DNA from: Archangium violaceum
GTDB lineage: Bacteria > Myxococcota > Myxococcia > Myxococcales > Myxococcaceae
Reading direction: 5' to 3'
DNA length: 64,000 bases
NCBI RefSeq assembly: GCF_016859125.1
Contig: NZ_CP069338.1
Span: 3,907,501-3,971,500, forward strand
Shown here one piece after another: positions 31,647 to 40,665 of the stretch (positions within the stretch are counted from its first letter, which is position 1; each line of letters begins with the position of its first letter). The notes beneath the pieces are model-generated. The model searched no databases and was not told the origin of the DNA. It saw only the letters and a program-made list of their open reading frames with translations. The translations under genes and the position numbers were made by a program.

Positions 31647-31672
31647 TCGGTGCCTGCCAGGCTTCTGCGGTG

Positions 31673-33244
31673 CTAGGCGCACGCCTCGCGCAGCTCCGCG
31701 ACCTCGACGGCGAGGAGCCAGTCATCCTTGAAGTCGGTGGCGGCGCGGGCGAGCTGCTCCAGGCGCTCGAGCTTCACGGACCTGGACTCGCGCAGGGTGC
31801 GCACCTCGCGGTAGAGCGCCGCGAGCGACGGGTGCAGGGCCGTGGCCTTCTTCGCGCGGGCCTTGGCCTCGCCCTCGCCCTCGGCGAAGGCATTGAGCTC
31901 GCCGAACCAGCGGTCCCACGCGCCCGGGTCCGCGGGGCCACCGGCCACCGAGGGCAGCCCCTGGCTGAGGAAGAGCTGCGCCACGCTCGGCAGCTCCACG
32001 GGGCGGCCGTCCAGCTCGCCGCGCAGGTTGAGCACCTCGCCCCCGCCCACCGCGAAGCCCTGGAGCTTCAGGCCGCTGGCGAGCTCCACGTTGAAGGGCC
32101 CCCGGTCCGGCAGCTCCCCGGCGCCGAACGCCACCAGCGCCAGGCCCGGCCACGGCTTACCCTCGGCCTTGCCCTCGCGCGACACCATCACCGGTCCCTC
32201 CAGCCGCACCAGCGCGCTGGAGAGCCCCTCGGCCACGGGACGGGCGCCCGGCAGGGCCTCCACCACGCGGGCGGTGATCTCCCGGCCATCCGACAGCACC
32301 AGGTGGTTCACCGTGCGCGCGTTGATGGCCTCCTTCAGGCCGTAGTCACCGCCGCGCTTCCAGGCGAGCGTGGCCTCGAACTCGGCCAGCACCTCGAAGA
32401 GGTGCTCGAAGTCCCGGGCCACGAAGAGCTGGGGCTGCATGCGGGTGATGTCGTACTCGGTGTCCGCGCACACGAGGCTCAGCGGCACCTTCTTCACCTC
32501 GGAGGTGAGGCAGTGCTTCGCCTCGCCGATGCTCGAGAGCAGGCCGGCGCCGTAGATGCGCGGGCGCTCGAGGTCGCCGATCAGCCCGTACTCGGCCGTC
32601 CACCAGTAGAGGCGCGAGGCGCGAGTGCTCTCGCTGACGTAGCGGCGGCTCTGGTTGGCGGCCTCCAGGCGGGCCTCGGCGTGGGCGATCTCCTCCGCCG
32701 TCGCGGTGGGGTCCTCCTTCACCACGCTGAGGTTGCGGATGGCCTGGAAGACGGCCTCGTCCTCCACGGTGGCGATGGCCTTGAAGCCCACCAGCCCGCA
32801 GCGCTTGAGGTACTCGGCGTAGCGCGCGTTGGCGATGATGGGGGCGTGGCCGGCGCTCTCATGGACGATGTCCGGAGCCGGCGTGTACTGGATGTGCTCG
32901 TGGGTGCGGATGTCGGCCGCGATGGCCAGCACGCCCAGGGACTGCAGCTCGGTGAAGACAGCGGGCGGGATGAAGCCGCGCACGCTCACCGCGGCCCAGC
33001 CCAGCTTGGACAACTTCTCGTTCATTTCATCCAGGCTGGGGATGCGCTCCACGCCGATGCCGGTGGCCTCCAGTCCCTCGAGGTAGACGGGGTGCGCCTT
33101 GTCGCCCAGGTGGCTGCGAAGCTGGCGGAGGATGTGGCGCCACACCGCCTGGTCCCTCGGCGTGTAGGCCTCGTAGTCCTGGCTGACGACGTAGCGGCGC
33201 AGATGCGCGGGCAGGCGGGCGATGGTCCGTTCGGTGGGCGTCAT
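31673..33244 (-). CDS. phhA: aromatic amino acid hydroxylase (phenylalanine 4-monooxygenase type)
   Basis: A 523-aa pterin-dependent hydroxylase. The catalytic core is in the first 300 residues with the iron ligands His128 and His133 (PDIVHESAGHAPII) and Glu218 (WWTAEYGL). Such enzymes convert phenylalanine to tyrosine with tetrahydrobiopterin and oxygen in the cytoplasm. At 523 aa it is about twice the length of the short proteobacterial form; the C-terminal 200 residues form an extra region of unknown role, also found in some Bacteroidetes and myxobacterial versions. A LysR gene lies 70 bp upstream on the same strand. The exact aromatic substrate is not proven. Confidence 0.88.
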   Translation of the reverse strand: MTPTERTIARLPAHLRRYVVSQDYEAYTPRDQAVWRHILRQLRSHLGDKAHPVYLEGLEATGIGVERIPSLDEMNEKLSKLGWAAVSVRGFIPPAVFTELQSLGVLAIAADIRTHEHIQYTPAPDIVHESAGHAPIIANARYAEYLKRCGLVGFKAIATVEDEAVFQAIRNLSVVKEDPTATAEEIAHAEARLEAANQSRRYVSESTRASRLYWWTAEYGLIGDLERPRIYGAGLLSSIGEAKHCLTSEVKKVPLSLVCADTEYDITRMQPQLFVARDFEHLFEVLAEFEATLAWKRGGDYGLKEAINARTVNHLVLSDGREITARVVEALPGARPVAEGLSSALVRLEGPVMVSREGKAEGKPWPGLALVAFGAGELPDRGPFNVELASGLKLQGFAVGGGEVLNLRGELDGRPVELPSVAQLFLSQGLPSVAGGPADPGAWDRWFGELNAFAEGEGEAKARAKKATALHPSLAALYREVRTLRESRSVKLERLEQLARAATDFKDDWLLAVEVAELREACA

Positions 33245-33314
33245 CGTGGCTTCTCCGTTTCATGAAATTCTAAGGACGGAAGCCCCCGACGGAAATCCGA
33301 TAAAAACCGACGTC

Positions 33315-34250
33315 TTAGTCGCTTTTCCGCCGTTTCGACGCGAGGCGTTGACGCAGTCCGGCGAGGACGATTTGAGCGGCCTCGGAGCCGGGGCCGCCCG
33401 AGGGACGGAGGGCCACCACTTCGACGGATTGGGGGTCCTCCTCGCGCAGGGCCCAGACGAAGAGGTCCTCGGGGAAGGAGCGCAGCAGGCGCAGGTCCGG
33501 AGCGATGGCGCAGGCGCGGTAGGCGCGCAGCAGGTCGAAGAGGTGGAGGAAGCTCTGCACGCGGGACACCTCGCGCACGGTGACGTCATGGGCGGCGAAG
33601 CGGGCGCTGTTGGCGCCGCCGTAGGGGTCGTCCCGCTGCCAGTCGACGAAGGGCTGGCCCTCCAGGTCGCGCACGTGGAGGGCGCGGCGGGAGGCGTGGC
33701 GGGAGGCCAGCTCGCTCTGGGGGCCGGCGAGGACGACGAAGGGCAGGTGCAGGAGGGACTCGGCCTCGACGCCGCGGTGGGGAGGCAGCGGGGTGAAGTC
33801 CACGGCCAGGTCGAGCTGGCGCGTCTGCACCTGACGCACGAGGTCGAAGGTGCCGCCGAAGCTGACCTCGAGCTTGATGTGGGCCTGGGCCACGTCTCCG
33901 GCGATGCCAGCGAGGAGGAAGTTGGAGAGGGTGGGGTTGAGGCCCATGCGAAGGCTGGACTCGGCGCTGGCGAGGTCGCGCAGGCGCTTGAGGTCGAGCT
34001 GGTGCAGGGGCGTCTGGGTGCCCTCGTAGAGCTTCTCTCCGCGGGCGGTGAGGTGGAGTCGGCGGCCGGGGCCGCGCTCGAGGAGGGGCTGACCATCGGC
34101 GAGGGCCTCCTCGAGGGCGCGGATGTGCTCACTGACGACGGAGCGGGCCACGCCGAGGTGCTCGGCGGCGCCTTCGAGGCTGCCGGACTCGACGGAGGCC
34201 GCGAAGGACTCGAGCCAGACGAGGTGACGCGGGAGCTTGCGTGGGGGCAT
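33315..34250 (-). CDS. LysR-family transcriptional regulator
   Basis: A 311-aa protein with an N-terminal winged helix-turn-helix (WLESFAASVESGSLEGAAEH, LGVARSVVSEHIRALEEAL) and a substrate-binding domain of the periplasmic-binding-protein fold. It stands 70 bp upstream of the aromatic amino acid hydroxylase on the same strand rather than divergent, so control of that gene is likely but not in the classical divergent layout. Its upstream neighbour is the frameshifted lipoprotein. Confidence 0.88.
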   Translation of the reverse strand: MPPRKLPRHLVWLESFAASVESGSLEGAAEHLGVARSVVSEHIRALEEALADGQPLLERGPGRRLHLTARGEKLYEGTQTPLHQLDLKRLRDLASAESSLRMGLNPTLSNFLLAGIAGDVAQAHIKLEVSFGGTFDLVRQVQTRQLDLAVDFTPLPPHRGVEAESLLHLPFVVLAGPQSELASRHASRRALHVRDLEGQPFVDWQRDDPYGGANSARFAAHDVTVREVSRVQSFLHLFDLLRAYRACAIAPDLRLLRSFPEDLFVWALREEDPQSVEVVALRPSGGPGSEAAQIVLAGLRQRLASKRRKSD

Positions 34251-34303
34251 CGGGGTTCATCCTTACACCACCTCGGCGAGCCTGATCCCTGGGGTGTTCG
34301 CTC

Positions 34304-34764
34304 CTACTTCGGGGAGTCACCCACCAGGTTGTTCTTGGTCTCGATGACCTTGTCTCGATGACCTTCTCCTTGACGGCGTTGGGATCGATGGTTCCCTTGA
34401 ACGTGCCGACAGGAGTCTTGATCGTCTGCTCGCTGCGCTGCTCGGCCATGCCCTCGGGTGCGCACAGGGCCCTGCGGGACTCCTGGAGGGAGACAAGGCC
34501 GGCGTTCATCGAGGTGTGCTCCTCCGTGCGCTCCTTGGCGACGACCTTGTCCTCGCGGATCAGCACGCAGTGGTCCTCTCCGTAGTACCAGGCGGTGGAG
34601 CCATCGCTGAACTCCTGAGCGCGGGTGGGGCCTGCGTGCATCGTCTCGACGACTCCCTGCGAGGACATGCCGGGATGGACGGCGTTGAATCGCTTCTGCA
34701 TGGAGGCACAGCCGGTGGTGGTGGCGAGCAACAGCGGAACGACGAGCCGGGTCACTGTTTTCAT
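34304..34764 (-). pseudogene. small lipoprotein with frameshifting 14-bp tandem duplication
   Basis: From the ATG at 34764 the product begins MKTVTRLVVPLLLATTTGCA, a clear lipoprotein signal. The mature part (FNAVHPGMSSQGVVETMHAG...YYGEDHCVLIREDKV) resembles SmpA/BamE-like small outer-membrane lipoproteins. At 34338-34365 a 14-bp unit is directly repeated, shifting the frame; without it the protein would end VIETKNNLVGDSPK at the TAG 34304. As it stands, the frame runs on into the LysR gene to 34129 with an Arg-rich false tail. The protein may still work if the last residues are dispensable. Confidence 0.75.
34338..34365. repeat. 14-bp tandem duplication
   Basis: The unit gtctcgatgacctt occurs twice head to tail at 34338-34351 and 34352-34365. 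Since 14 is not a multiple of three, it shifts the reading frame of the lipoprotein gene that contains it. Confidence 0.9.
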
Positions 34765-35541
34765 GGATGGGGATCCCTACGGGCCGAGGATGCCCATCCT
34801 GGTTCATCGCGAGGGGTGAACGTAGGCAGGGGCCGATGGCGCGCGGATGGCGCGCAACGAGACCACGAGCGAACTTGTCCTCCGCTGGGAGTGCGCGCTG
34901 GCTTCGAACCCCGGCCGACCGGGCGCTCGTGTCAACAGGCGCCCTATATATCCTCGGGCCTGGAGTCGCCCCGCATCGTTGAACGCGGGCCCGGCCTCCG
35001 CATCCACCCCACCGACTCCCGCGCCATCCAGCCAGCGTCGCCACCCGTCCTTCGGTGTGTCATGGAGGAGTCGAACCTTCCGCAGATCCGAGGGCGAGCG
35101 AAGCTTCTTCGCGAGCGACGGGCTGTACACGGACTGCGCGCTGCGTGCCACTTCCCGTGGAGCTACGGAGGGAAACTCATTCTGGGACGCTTCCGTAGCG
35201 AGCGCGCGATGCGCATCCAGGGCTGGACGTTCGGAACATGCATGATCGTCGTCGCGGGATACGTGGCTTTCGCTTGAGAGGAGGGAACTCATCTCCGACT
35301 CGCCCATCGCCCCCGGAAATGGCGGAGCTGTTGCCCGGGTTCATGAGCGTTGGATCGAACTGCTCGCGTTCCGCGCGAACCTTGATGCCGCCTCGACGTC
35401 GAACCAGGGAAACGCTTCATTTGCGTTCTCTCTGTTCGTATCACCCAGCATTGGGTTGCCGCTCAATGCCGTCTCGTCTCCCGGACGGTGTCCATGATCC
35501 GAGTTGTCATCAACTGTTCCCGTGTTCCTTAAAGGCGCGAA
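34765..35541. other. 777-bp intergenic region, nothing convincing
   Basis: Reading frames exist on both strands but lack ribosome sites and recognisable domains. A short tRNA T-arm-like string (ggttcgactcc on the minus strand near 35072) does not extend into a cloverleaf. The region may hold the promoters of the flanking genes or old gene debris. Confidence 0.5.
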
Positions 35542-36033
35542 ATGACGAGTTTTGGTCCTTGGTCCGTAGCTTGCCCCGTTGAGGGGCTGTCGCTTCGTCA
35601 GGCGGCGAGTTCAGGCGTGAATCATCAGGAGGGTGACCCGAAGGACCAGGTCTATGCGTGTTCGCTGTATTGTTCAGGATGTCGCACGCATGCGCTGTCC
35701 AATCCATCCCCGACAGCGAACGAGAACTGTGCCCGATGTGCTGGGACATCTGAGGAAAGGCGAAAGTGTGGCGTCCAGCAGAAGCTTGACTCGGTGCAGT
35801 GCCCAAGTGCCGGGATTTGTCATGGAGGTATCCTTACAATCAAGTCGTGTGAGAAGTGCAAGGGGATTGTTGACTATGACTGTGCCGGCCAACGGATAGA
35901 GAGTAGCGGAGGGGGTGAATTCTATTGCTGCGAGAAATGTCCGACGGGGGCCAGTCGAACGAACGATATGCCCTGCACTTCGAGTCCAACGCTGCCAAAC
36001 GGTTGCAATGCAAAGCCCTCCATGTGTCAATGA
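35542..36033 (+). CDS. cysteine-rich protein of unknown function
   Basis: A 163-aa frame opening 9 nt after an in-frame TAA, with AAAGG before the ATG. It holds about 18 cysteines, many in CxxC-like pairs (CSLYCSGC, CARC, CEKCKG, CCEKC), suggesting metal binding or disulfide knots. No signal peptide is clear; the first 40 residues are unremarkable, so the true start could be further in. Its TGA overlaps the ATG of the next lipoprotein gene (ATGA at 36030), which supports real translation. Base composition is visibly lower in G+C than the neighbours, a sign of possible transfer. Confidence 0.5.
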   Translation: MTSFGPWSVACPVEGLSLRQAASSGVNHQEGDPKDQVYACSLYCSGCRTHALSNPSPTANENCARCAGTSEERRKCGVQQKLDSVQCPSAGICHGGILTIKSCEKCKGIVDYDCAGQRIESSGGGEFYCCEKCPTGASRTNDMPCTSSPTLPNGCNAKPSMCQ

Positions 36034-36593
36034 TCATCCGTCCGTTCATGGTGGTTGCGGTGGTTTGGGTTCTCGCCCTTGCCGGATGTGTCCCTTCTGG
36101 ATTTGTAGTCGCGGAGAAACGGATGGGATGGAGGGCCCATGCAACTGCGGAGATGCTTCGGCTATATGACGAGTTCGGAGCGCCGACGCACCAGGGAGTG
36201 CTCGAACGCAAGGCCGATGGATGGGCGGAATATGTCTTTGCCGACGGTCGTCGGCGCATGGTAATAGATGACGATGGGAATGGGCGCCCGGGGGCAATTG
36301 CGGATGATTTGCCAGATGGAACGATGGTTACCGCAGTTGACTCCGACCAGGATGGTCGACCGGAGTGGCTCGCTCAACAAGACGGAAATGGTCGGTTCTT
36401 CGACGACACGAACTATAACGGCACTTTCGACAGGCTGCGAACCGTATTTGCTGAGGGGGATTGGTTTCGTGTTCGTATCTGGGTCGATGAGGACGAGGAC
36501 GGGCACTTCGAGGAAACGGAGTCGTGGTTGGAGCCAGCGGCGATGCCGGTCTTCACTCCTCCGCAAGAGCACCATCCGCCACCTACGAGATGA
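36030..36593 (+). CDS. lipoprotein with DxDxDG calcium-binding-like repeats
   Basis: A 187-aa protein from the ATG at 36030, overlapping the Cys-rich ORF. The signal MIIRPFMVVAVVWVLALAGC is a typical lipobox. The mature part has four acidic loops like those of EF-hand or thrombospondin type 3 repeats: DDDGNGRPG, DSDQDGRPE, DGNGRFFDDTNYNGTFD and DEDEDGHFE. These loops bind calcium in known families; binding here is inferred. The last 11 bp overlap the convergent GNAT pseudogene. Confidence 0.7.
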   Translation: MIIRPFMVVAVVWVLALAGCVPSGFVVAEKRMGWRAHATAEMLRLYDEFGAPTHQGVLERKADGWAEYVFADGRRRMVIDDDGNGRPGAIADDLPDGTMVTAVDSDQDGRPEWLAQQDGNGRFFDDTNYNGTFDRLRTVFAEGDWFRVRIWVDEDEDGHFEETESWLEPAAMPVFTPPQEHHPPPTR

Positions 36594-37170
36594 CCTCGCT
36601 GGCTTCCAGGCGCCCGGTGACCTGGAACCAGGGGGGCTCTGGGAATGGGTTCTCTTCGAGGCGCATTCCCAGGTGACGCATCACGGCCATCGAGGCGCTG
36701 TTTCCGCGCTCGGTGCCCGCGACGATCCGACTTAGCTTCAAGGTCCCGAAGGCGTACTGCACCAGGGCGCGAGCGGCCTCCGTGGCGTACCCCTTTCGCT
36801 GAAAGCGCGGTGAGATGGCCCAGAAGAGGCCGACCTCGGGTGAGGACCGCGCGCCTTCGACCCGGCCAAAGCTGGGCAGCTGGCCGAACGGGGCCAACAA
36901 CGGCACGAGACCCACCAGGCCAACGAAGGAACCGCCGTCCTTGAGCACCACCGCACGGTCACCGTAGGGCGGTTGGTGCAGGAGGGCCAGTTGCTCCTCG
37001 CTGCGGACGGTCCACTCCAGCCATTGACGGCGCTGCTCCCGATTCGCCTCTTCACTCAGCTTCATGTCTACTCAATCGATGTCGACATAGAGCCGGTGGC
37101 ATGCCTCCAGATCATCCATCACCAGTGGACGTATTCGCAGCCGCTCTGTTTCCAGCGTGGGTATCCGCAT
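36583..37170 (-). pseudogene. GNAT acetyltransferase interrupted by in-frame TGA
   Basis: From the ATG at 37170 the product starts MRIPTLETERLRIRPLVMDD, the standard N-terminus of RimJ-like GNAT enzymes, then meets TGA at 37072-37074 (RLYVDID-stop-VDMKLSEEAN). The same frame continues for 160 residues with the acetyl-CoA loop region (FQRKGYATEAARALVQYAF) and the closing GNSASMAVMRHLGM block. Homologues usually have Trp (TGG) at this place, so a single G-to-A change explains it. A start at the ATG just after (37065) would give a protein lacking the first strand and helix. Confidence 0.82.
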
Positions 37171-37722
37171 GACATTCCTCTCCGCGCGAGGGGCGTGAGC
37201 CCGTGGTATCCAGCGTTTGAGAAGTGCTCCGTGACGAAGGGAGGACGCCTCCGGCCAGGGGTTCCCTCTCACGGGACGGTACTCTACCGTGGGGGAGGGG
37301 ACACGCAGGGTGGAGGGGATGTCGGGAGGGCACGGGGTGGCCCGGGTGCTCTGGGTGAGCGGACGGTGGGTTCGTTCCCTTCGTAGGGAACCGAGAGCGT
37401 CAGATATCCATCCTCGCCCATGAGGAGGAGGTCGACGAACGGCGGCGCGGGAATCCGCCGCTCGGCCCAGCAGGTGCACATCATAGTCGCGTCGAGTCCC
37501 ATGGTTATCGGCGAAGGGGTGGAGTGGGGACTCCTCGAAGGACGTTACGAGGGACGTTACATCGACATCCTTCCTATCAGCACCACCGATAGCATCCTGG
37601 CCCCATCCTTCTGTTCGCCTCCTCCGGGCCCGGCCCGTCTCCCCGCTTGTGCACGCCGTGCTTGGTCACCTGGTGGGCCAGCCCCCAGGGCGGACGGCTA
37701 TGCTTGAGGTTAGACTTCGCCG
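37171..37722. other. 552-bp intergenic region, possible gene fragment
   Basis: The minus-strand frame ending near 37284 contains CTCWAERRIPAPPFVDLLLM and GEDGYLTLSVPYEGNE, which read like protein, but it lacks a ribosome site and runs out into low-complexity Pro/Ser sequence. It may be debris. Promoter elements for the helicase gene at 37723 are expected here but none stand out. Confidence 0.4.
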
Positions 37723-40161
37723 ATGAACTCCAGCCCATCCAGCCGGCCGTCCGTCGTCGTGGCGGAGCTGGGGCCTACGAATACGGGGAAGACCCACCGC
37801 GCCATCGAGCGCATGCTCGAGCACGACACGGGCATGATGGGTCTGCCGCTCCGTCTGCTCGCTCGTGAGGTCTACGACCGGGTGACCGCTCGAGTGGGCG
37901 AGGGGCGGGTCGCCCTGATGACCGGGGAAGAGAAGCGCCTGCCGCCGCGCCCCGACTACTGGATCTGCACGGTCGAGGCGATGCCGACCGATCGACCGGT
38001 CGACTTCCTCGCCGTGGATGAAATCCAGCTCGCCGCCCACCGCGAACGCGGGCACGTCTTCACCGACCGATTGCTCCATGCGCGTGGGCGCCGGGAGACC
38101 TGGTTCCTCGGCGCGGACACGATGCGGCCGATGGTCCAGGCGCTCATCCCCCATGCCTCGGTGAAGCGCGCCACCCGCCTGTCCCAGCTTCGCTATTCCG
38201 GGCGGCGCTCCCTGAAGAGCCTTCCTCCGCGCTCGGCCGTGGTCGCGTTCTCCGCGGACCGCGTGTACGAGCTCGCCGAGTCGCTGCGCCGTCTGCGTGG
38301 CGGGGTTGCCGTGGTACTGGGCGCGCTCTCCCCCAGGACGCGGAACGCCCAGGTGGCGATGTATCAGGCCGGAGAGGTCCAGTACCTCGTGGCCACGGAT
38401 GCCATCGGGATGGGTCTCAACCTCGACCTCAACCACGTCGCCTTCGCGGCGCTCTCCAAGTACGACGGTGCCGAGCAGCGCGAGCTCTTCCCGGACGAGC
38501 TGGCCCAGATCGCGGGCCGCGCGGGGCGCCATCTGAATGACGGGACTTTCGGCACCCTGAACACGCTGCCCGACCTGCATCCGCGGGTGACCTCGGCCAT
38601 CGAGGCACACCGGTTCCCGGCGGTACGCAGTCTCATCTGGCGTAATGAAGCGCTCGATTTCTCGAGCCCGGAGTCCCTGCTGGATTCGTTGTCGCGAGCT
38701 CCGCGCCACAGTGCCTTCATCCGGGTGGAACGCGCGGATGACTTCGATGCGCTGAAGGAACTCTCACACGTTCCAGCCATTCGAGAGGTCGCCACCGACC
38801 GGGCCAGCGTCGAGTTGCTGTGGCAGGTCTGCCAGATTCCGGATTTCCGCAAGGGTCTCTTCGGTCAGCACGTCGCGCTGCTGCGTGAGACCTTCCTTCA
38901 GCTCTCCGAGGGGGATGGGAAGCTGGAGCAGGCCTGGCTGTCCAAACAGGTGTCTCCGCTCGATGATGTCGCCGGAGACATCCACACCCTGATGGACCGG
39001 TTGGCGGCCATCCGCATCTGGACCTATATCAGTCATCGTTCGAGCTGGCTGCACGAGGCCGAGTACTGGCAGGAGCGCACCCGCCGCATCGAGGACGCGT
39101 TGGGCGATGCTCTTCATGAGCGGCTCGTGGAGCGCTTCGTGCAACGGGCCGCGCGGCGGAGTGCGCGCCGGTTCGTGCGAGCCACCGCGCAGCCCGCGAC
39201 CCGGTCGGACAGTCCCTTCGCCAGGTTGGGGTCCCTGTTGGGGGAGGTGCCGGGCGCTGACGGCGCCGCGATGACGGAGGAGCAGTTCGTCCAGCGGGTG
39301 GTCGACGCGACGCATGAGGCCTTCGTGGTGGACGCGTTGGGAAACATCTCGTTCGAAGGGCAGCCGCTGGCCCGTCTGGTTCGCGGGACGGACCGGCGCT
39401 CACCGCAGCTGGCGCTCACGGAGCCGGAGGTCTGGACCGGAGGCGCGCGGCGGCGGCTCGAGCGCCGTCTGGTGGCGCTGGCGAGGGATCTCGTCACCGA
39501 GGCCATGGGAGGCTTTCCAGCCGAGGCCCTTTCCGGAGCGGACCGCTCCGCGGCGACACGCGGCCTCGCCTACCGTCTGGCCGAGGGTCTGGGCGTGATT
39601 TCCCGAGGTGAGGCGCGCGAGCAGTGGCGGCTCCTGGACGATGAGGCACGAGAGCGCTTGAGGTCGCTGGGGGTCCGCGAGGGACAGCGCTTCCTCTACG
39701 TCGCCGAGGCGCTCGCACCGCATGCGCTCGAAAGGCGCTGCATGCTGACGGCGCTGTTCCAGCGGAGTCCAGCACCCAACGGGGTTCCGGGAGAACCGGT
39801 GCTCGGCGTCGCGGAGCTCGGCGGCCGGGATGCGCGAGCCTTCGGGTATGAGGTGCTCGGTCCCGTGGCACTGCGGGTCGACATCGTCGAGCGGCTCGGC
39901 GAGGCGCTGCGCCACCCGCACGGCGCTCGGCAGGTGCAAACGCTCATGCAGGAGCTGCGTCTGGAGAGCGATGTTCGCACACGGGTTCTGCGAGAGCTCG
40001 GAGGTCCGTCCGGGAACGCTCCGTTGAAGAGGCGGCGGCGACGGCGGAGAGGGAAATCGCCGGCGATGGCTCCCGACAAGAGTGGAGCCAGTGGGCAACC
40101 GGCTCACGCTGGCGCGCACCAGAAGCCCCGGAGGAGTGGGGCAGGGGAGGGGGGCGTATAG
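37723..40161 (+). CDS. SUV3-like DExH RNA helicase
   Basis: An 812-aa superfamily 2 helicase. Seen: motif I GPTNTGKT (residues 17-24), motif II DEIQ (99-102), motif V VATDAIGMGLNL and motif VI QIAGRAGRH. This is the signature of the SUV3 family, the helicase of the mitochondrial RNA degradosome, here in its bacterial form. Residues 300-760 form a long helical extension and the C-terminus is strongly basic (KRRRRRRRGKSPAM), which fits RNA binding. Role in RNA turnover is inferred from the family. The basic, Ala/Gly-rich tail extends to 40161, 53 bp before the DCC gene. Confidence 0.88.
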   Translation: MNSSPSSRPSVVVAELGPTNTGKTHRAIERMLEHDTGMMGLPLRLLAREVYDRVTARVGEGRVALMTGEEKRLPPRPDYWICTVEAMPTDRPVDFLAVDEIQLAAHRERGHVFTDRLLHARGRRETWFLGADTMRPMVQALIPHASVKRATRLSQLRYSGRRSLKSLPPRSAVVAFSADRVYELAESLRRLRGGVAVVLGALSPRTRNAQVAMYQAGEVQYLVATDAIGMGLNLDLNHVAFAALSKYDGAEQRELFPDELAQIAGRAGRHLNDGTFGTLNTLPDLHPRVTSAIEAHRFPAVRSLIWRNEALDFSSPESLLDSLSRAPRHSAFIRVERADDFDALKELSHVPAIREVATDRASVELLWQVCQIPDFRKGLFGQHVALLRETFLQLSEGDGKLEQAWLSKQVSPLDDVAGDIHTLMDRLAAIRIWTYISHRSSWLHEAEYWQERTRRIEDALGDALHERLVERFVQRAARRSARRFVRATAQPATRSDSPFARLGSLLGEVPGADGAAMTEEQFVQRVVDATHEAFVVDALGNISFEGQPLARLVRGTDRRSPQLALTEPEVWTGGARRRLERRLVALARDLVTEAMGGFPAEALSGADRSAATRGLAYRLAEGLGVISRGEAREQWRLLDDEARERLRSLGVREGQRFLYVAEALAPHALERRCMLTALFQRSPAPNGVPGEPVLGVAELGGRDARAFGYEVLGPVALRVDIVERLGEALRHPHGARQVQTLMQELRLESDVRTRVLRELGGPSGNAPLKRRRRRRRGKSPAMAPDKSGASGQPAHAGAHQKPRRSGAGEGGV

Positions 40162-40213
40162 GCTGGTGGCCCTCTCGCCAGACTGTTACGAGTGCCCTGG
40201 CTGGAGGTGGGTC

Positions 40214-40639
40214 ATGAGCGAGGCGAAAAAGGGACCGGGGCAGGACACCCCGGTGGTGCTCTTCGACGGCGTCTGCAATCTCTGTAATGGGGTCGTGAAC
40301 TTCATCATCGACCGGGACCCCTCGGCGCGCTTCCGCTTCGCGGCGCTCCAGTCCACCCAGGCCGCGGTGCTGCTCGCCCCCCTGGGACGCGTGCCGGAGG
40401 CCGACCCCCAGAGCTTCATCCTCGTGGAGGACGGGCGCGTGTATGAGCGCTCCAGCGCGGCCCTGCGCGTGGCCCGGAAGCTACCCGGAGCGTGGAAGCT
40501 GTTCTACGTCTTCGTGGTCGTCCCCACGCCCCTCCGCGATGCCGTCTACCGATTCATCGCGCGCAACCGCTACCGATGGTTCGGCAAGGCGGATGCGTGC
40601 CGCATGCCCACGCCGGAGCTGCGCGCGCGGTTCCTCTGA
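40214..40639 (+). CDS. DCC1-like thiol-disulfide oxidoreductase (DUF393)
   Basis: A 141-aa protein from the ATG at 40214. The N-terminus has the family's defining VVLFDGVCNLCNGVVNFI with a CxxC pair, followed by DPSARFRFAALQS and the C-terminal RYRWFGK block. The family is thioredoxin-like; its partner and reaction in the cell are not established. It follows the helicase gene by 53 bp and precedes a GNAT gene on the same strand, so the three may be co-transcribed. Confidence 0.88.
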   Translation: MSEAKKGPGQDTPVVLFDGVCNLCNGVVNFIIDRDPSARFRFAALQSTQAAVLLAPLGRVPEADPQSFILVEDGRVYERSSAALRVARKLPGAWKLFYVFVVVPTPLRDAVYRFIARNRYRWFGKADACRMPTPELRARFL

Positions 40640-40665
40640 GCCGGTTCAGGGTAGGCTCGGCGGCC

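Noticed and set aside
35060-35100. Possible tRNA 3' half (ggttcgactcc on the minus strand)
   Set aside because: The stem around it does not pair and no anticodon or acceptor arm could be drawn.
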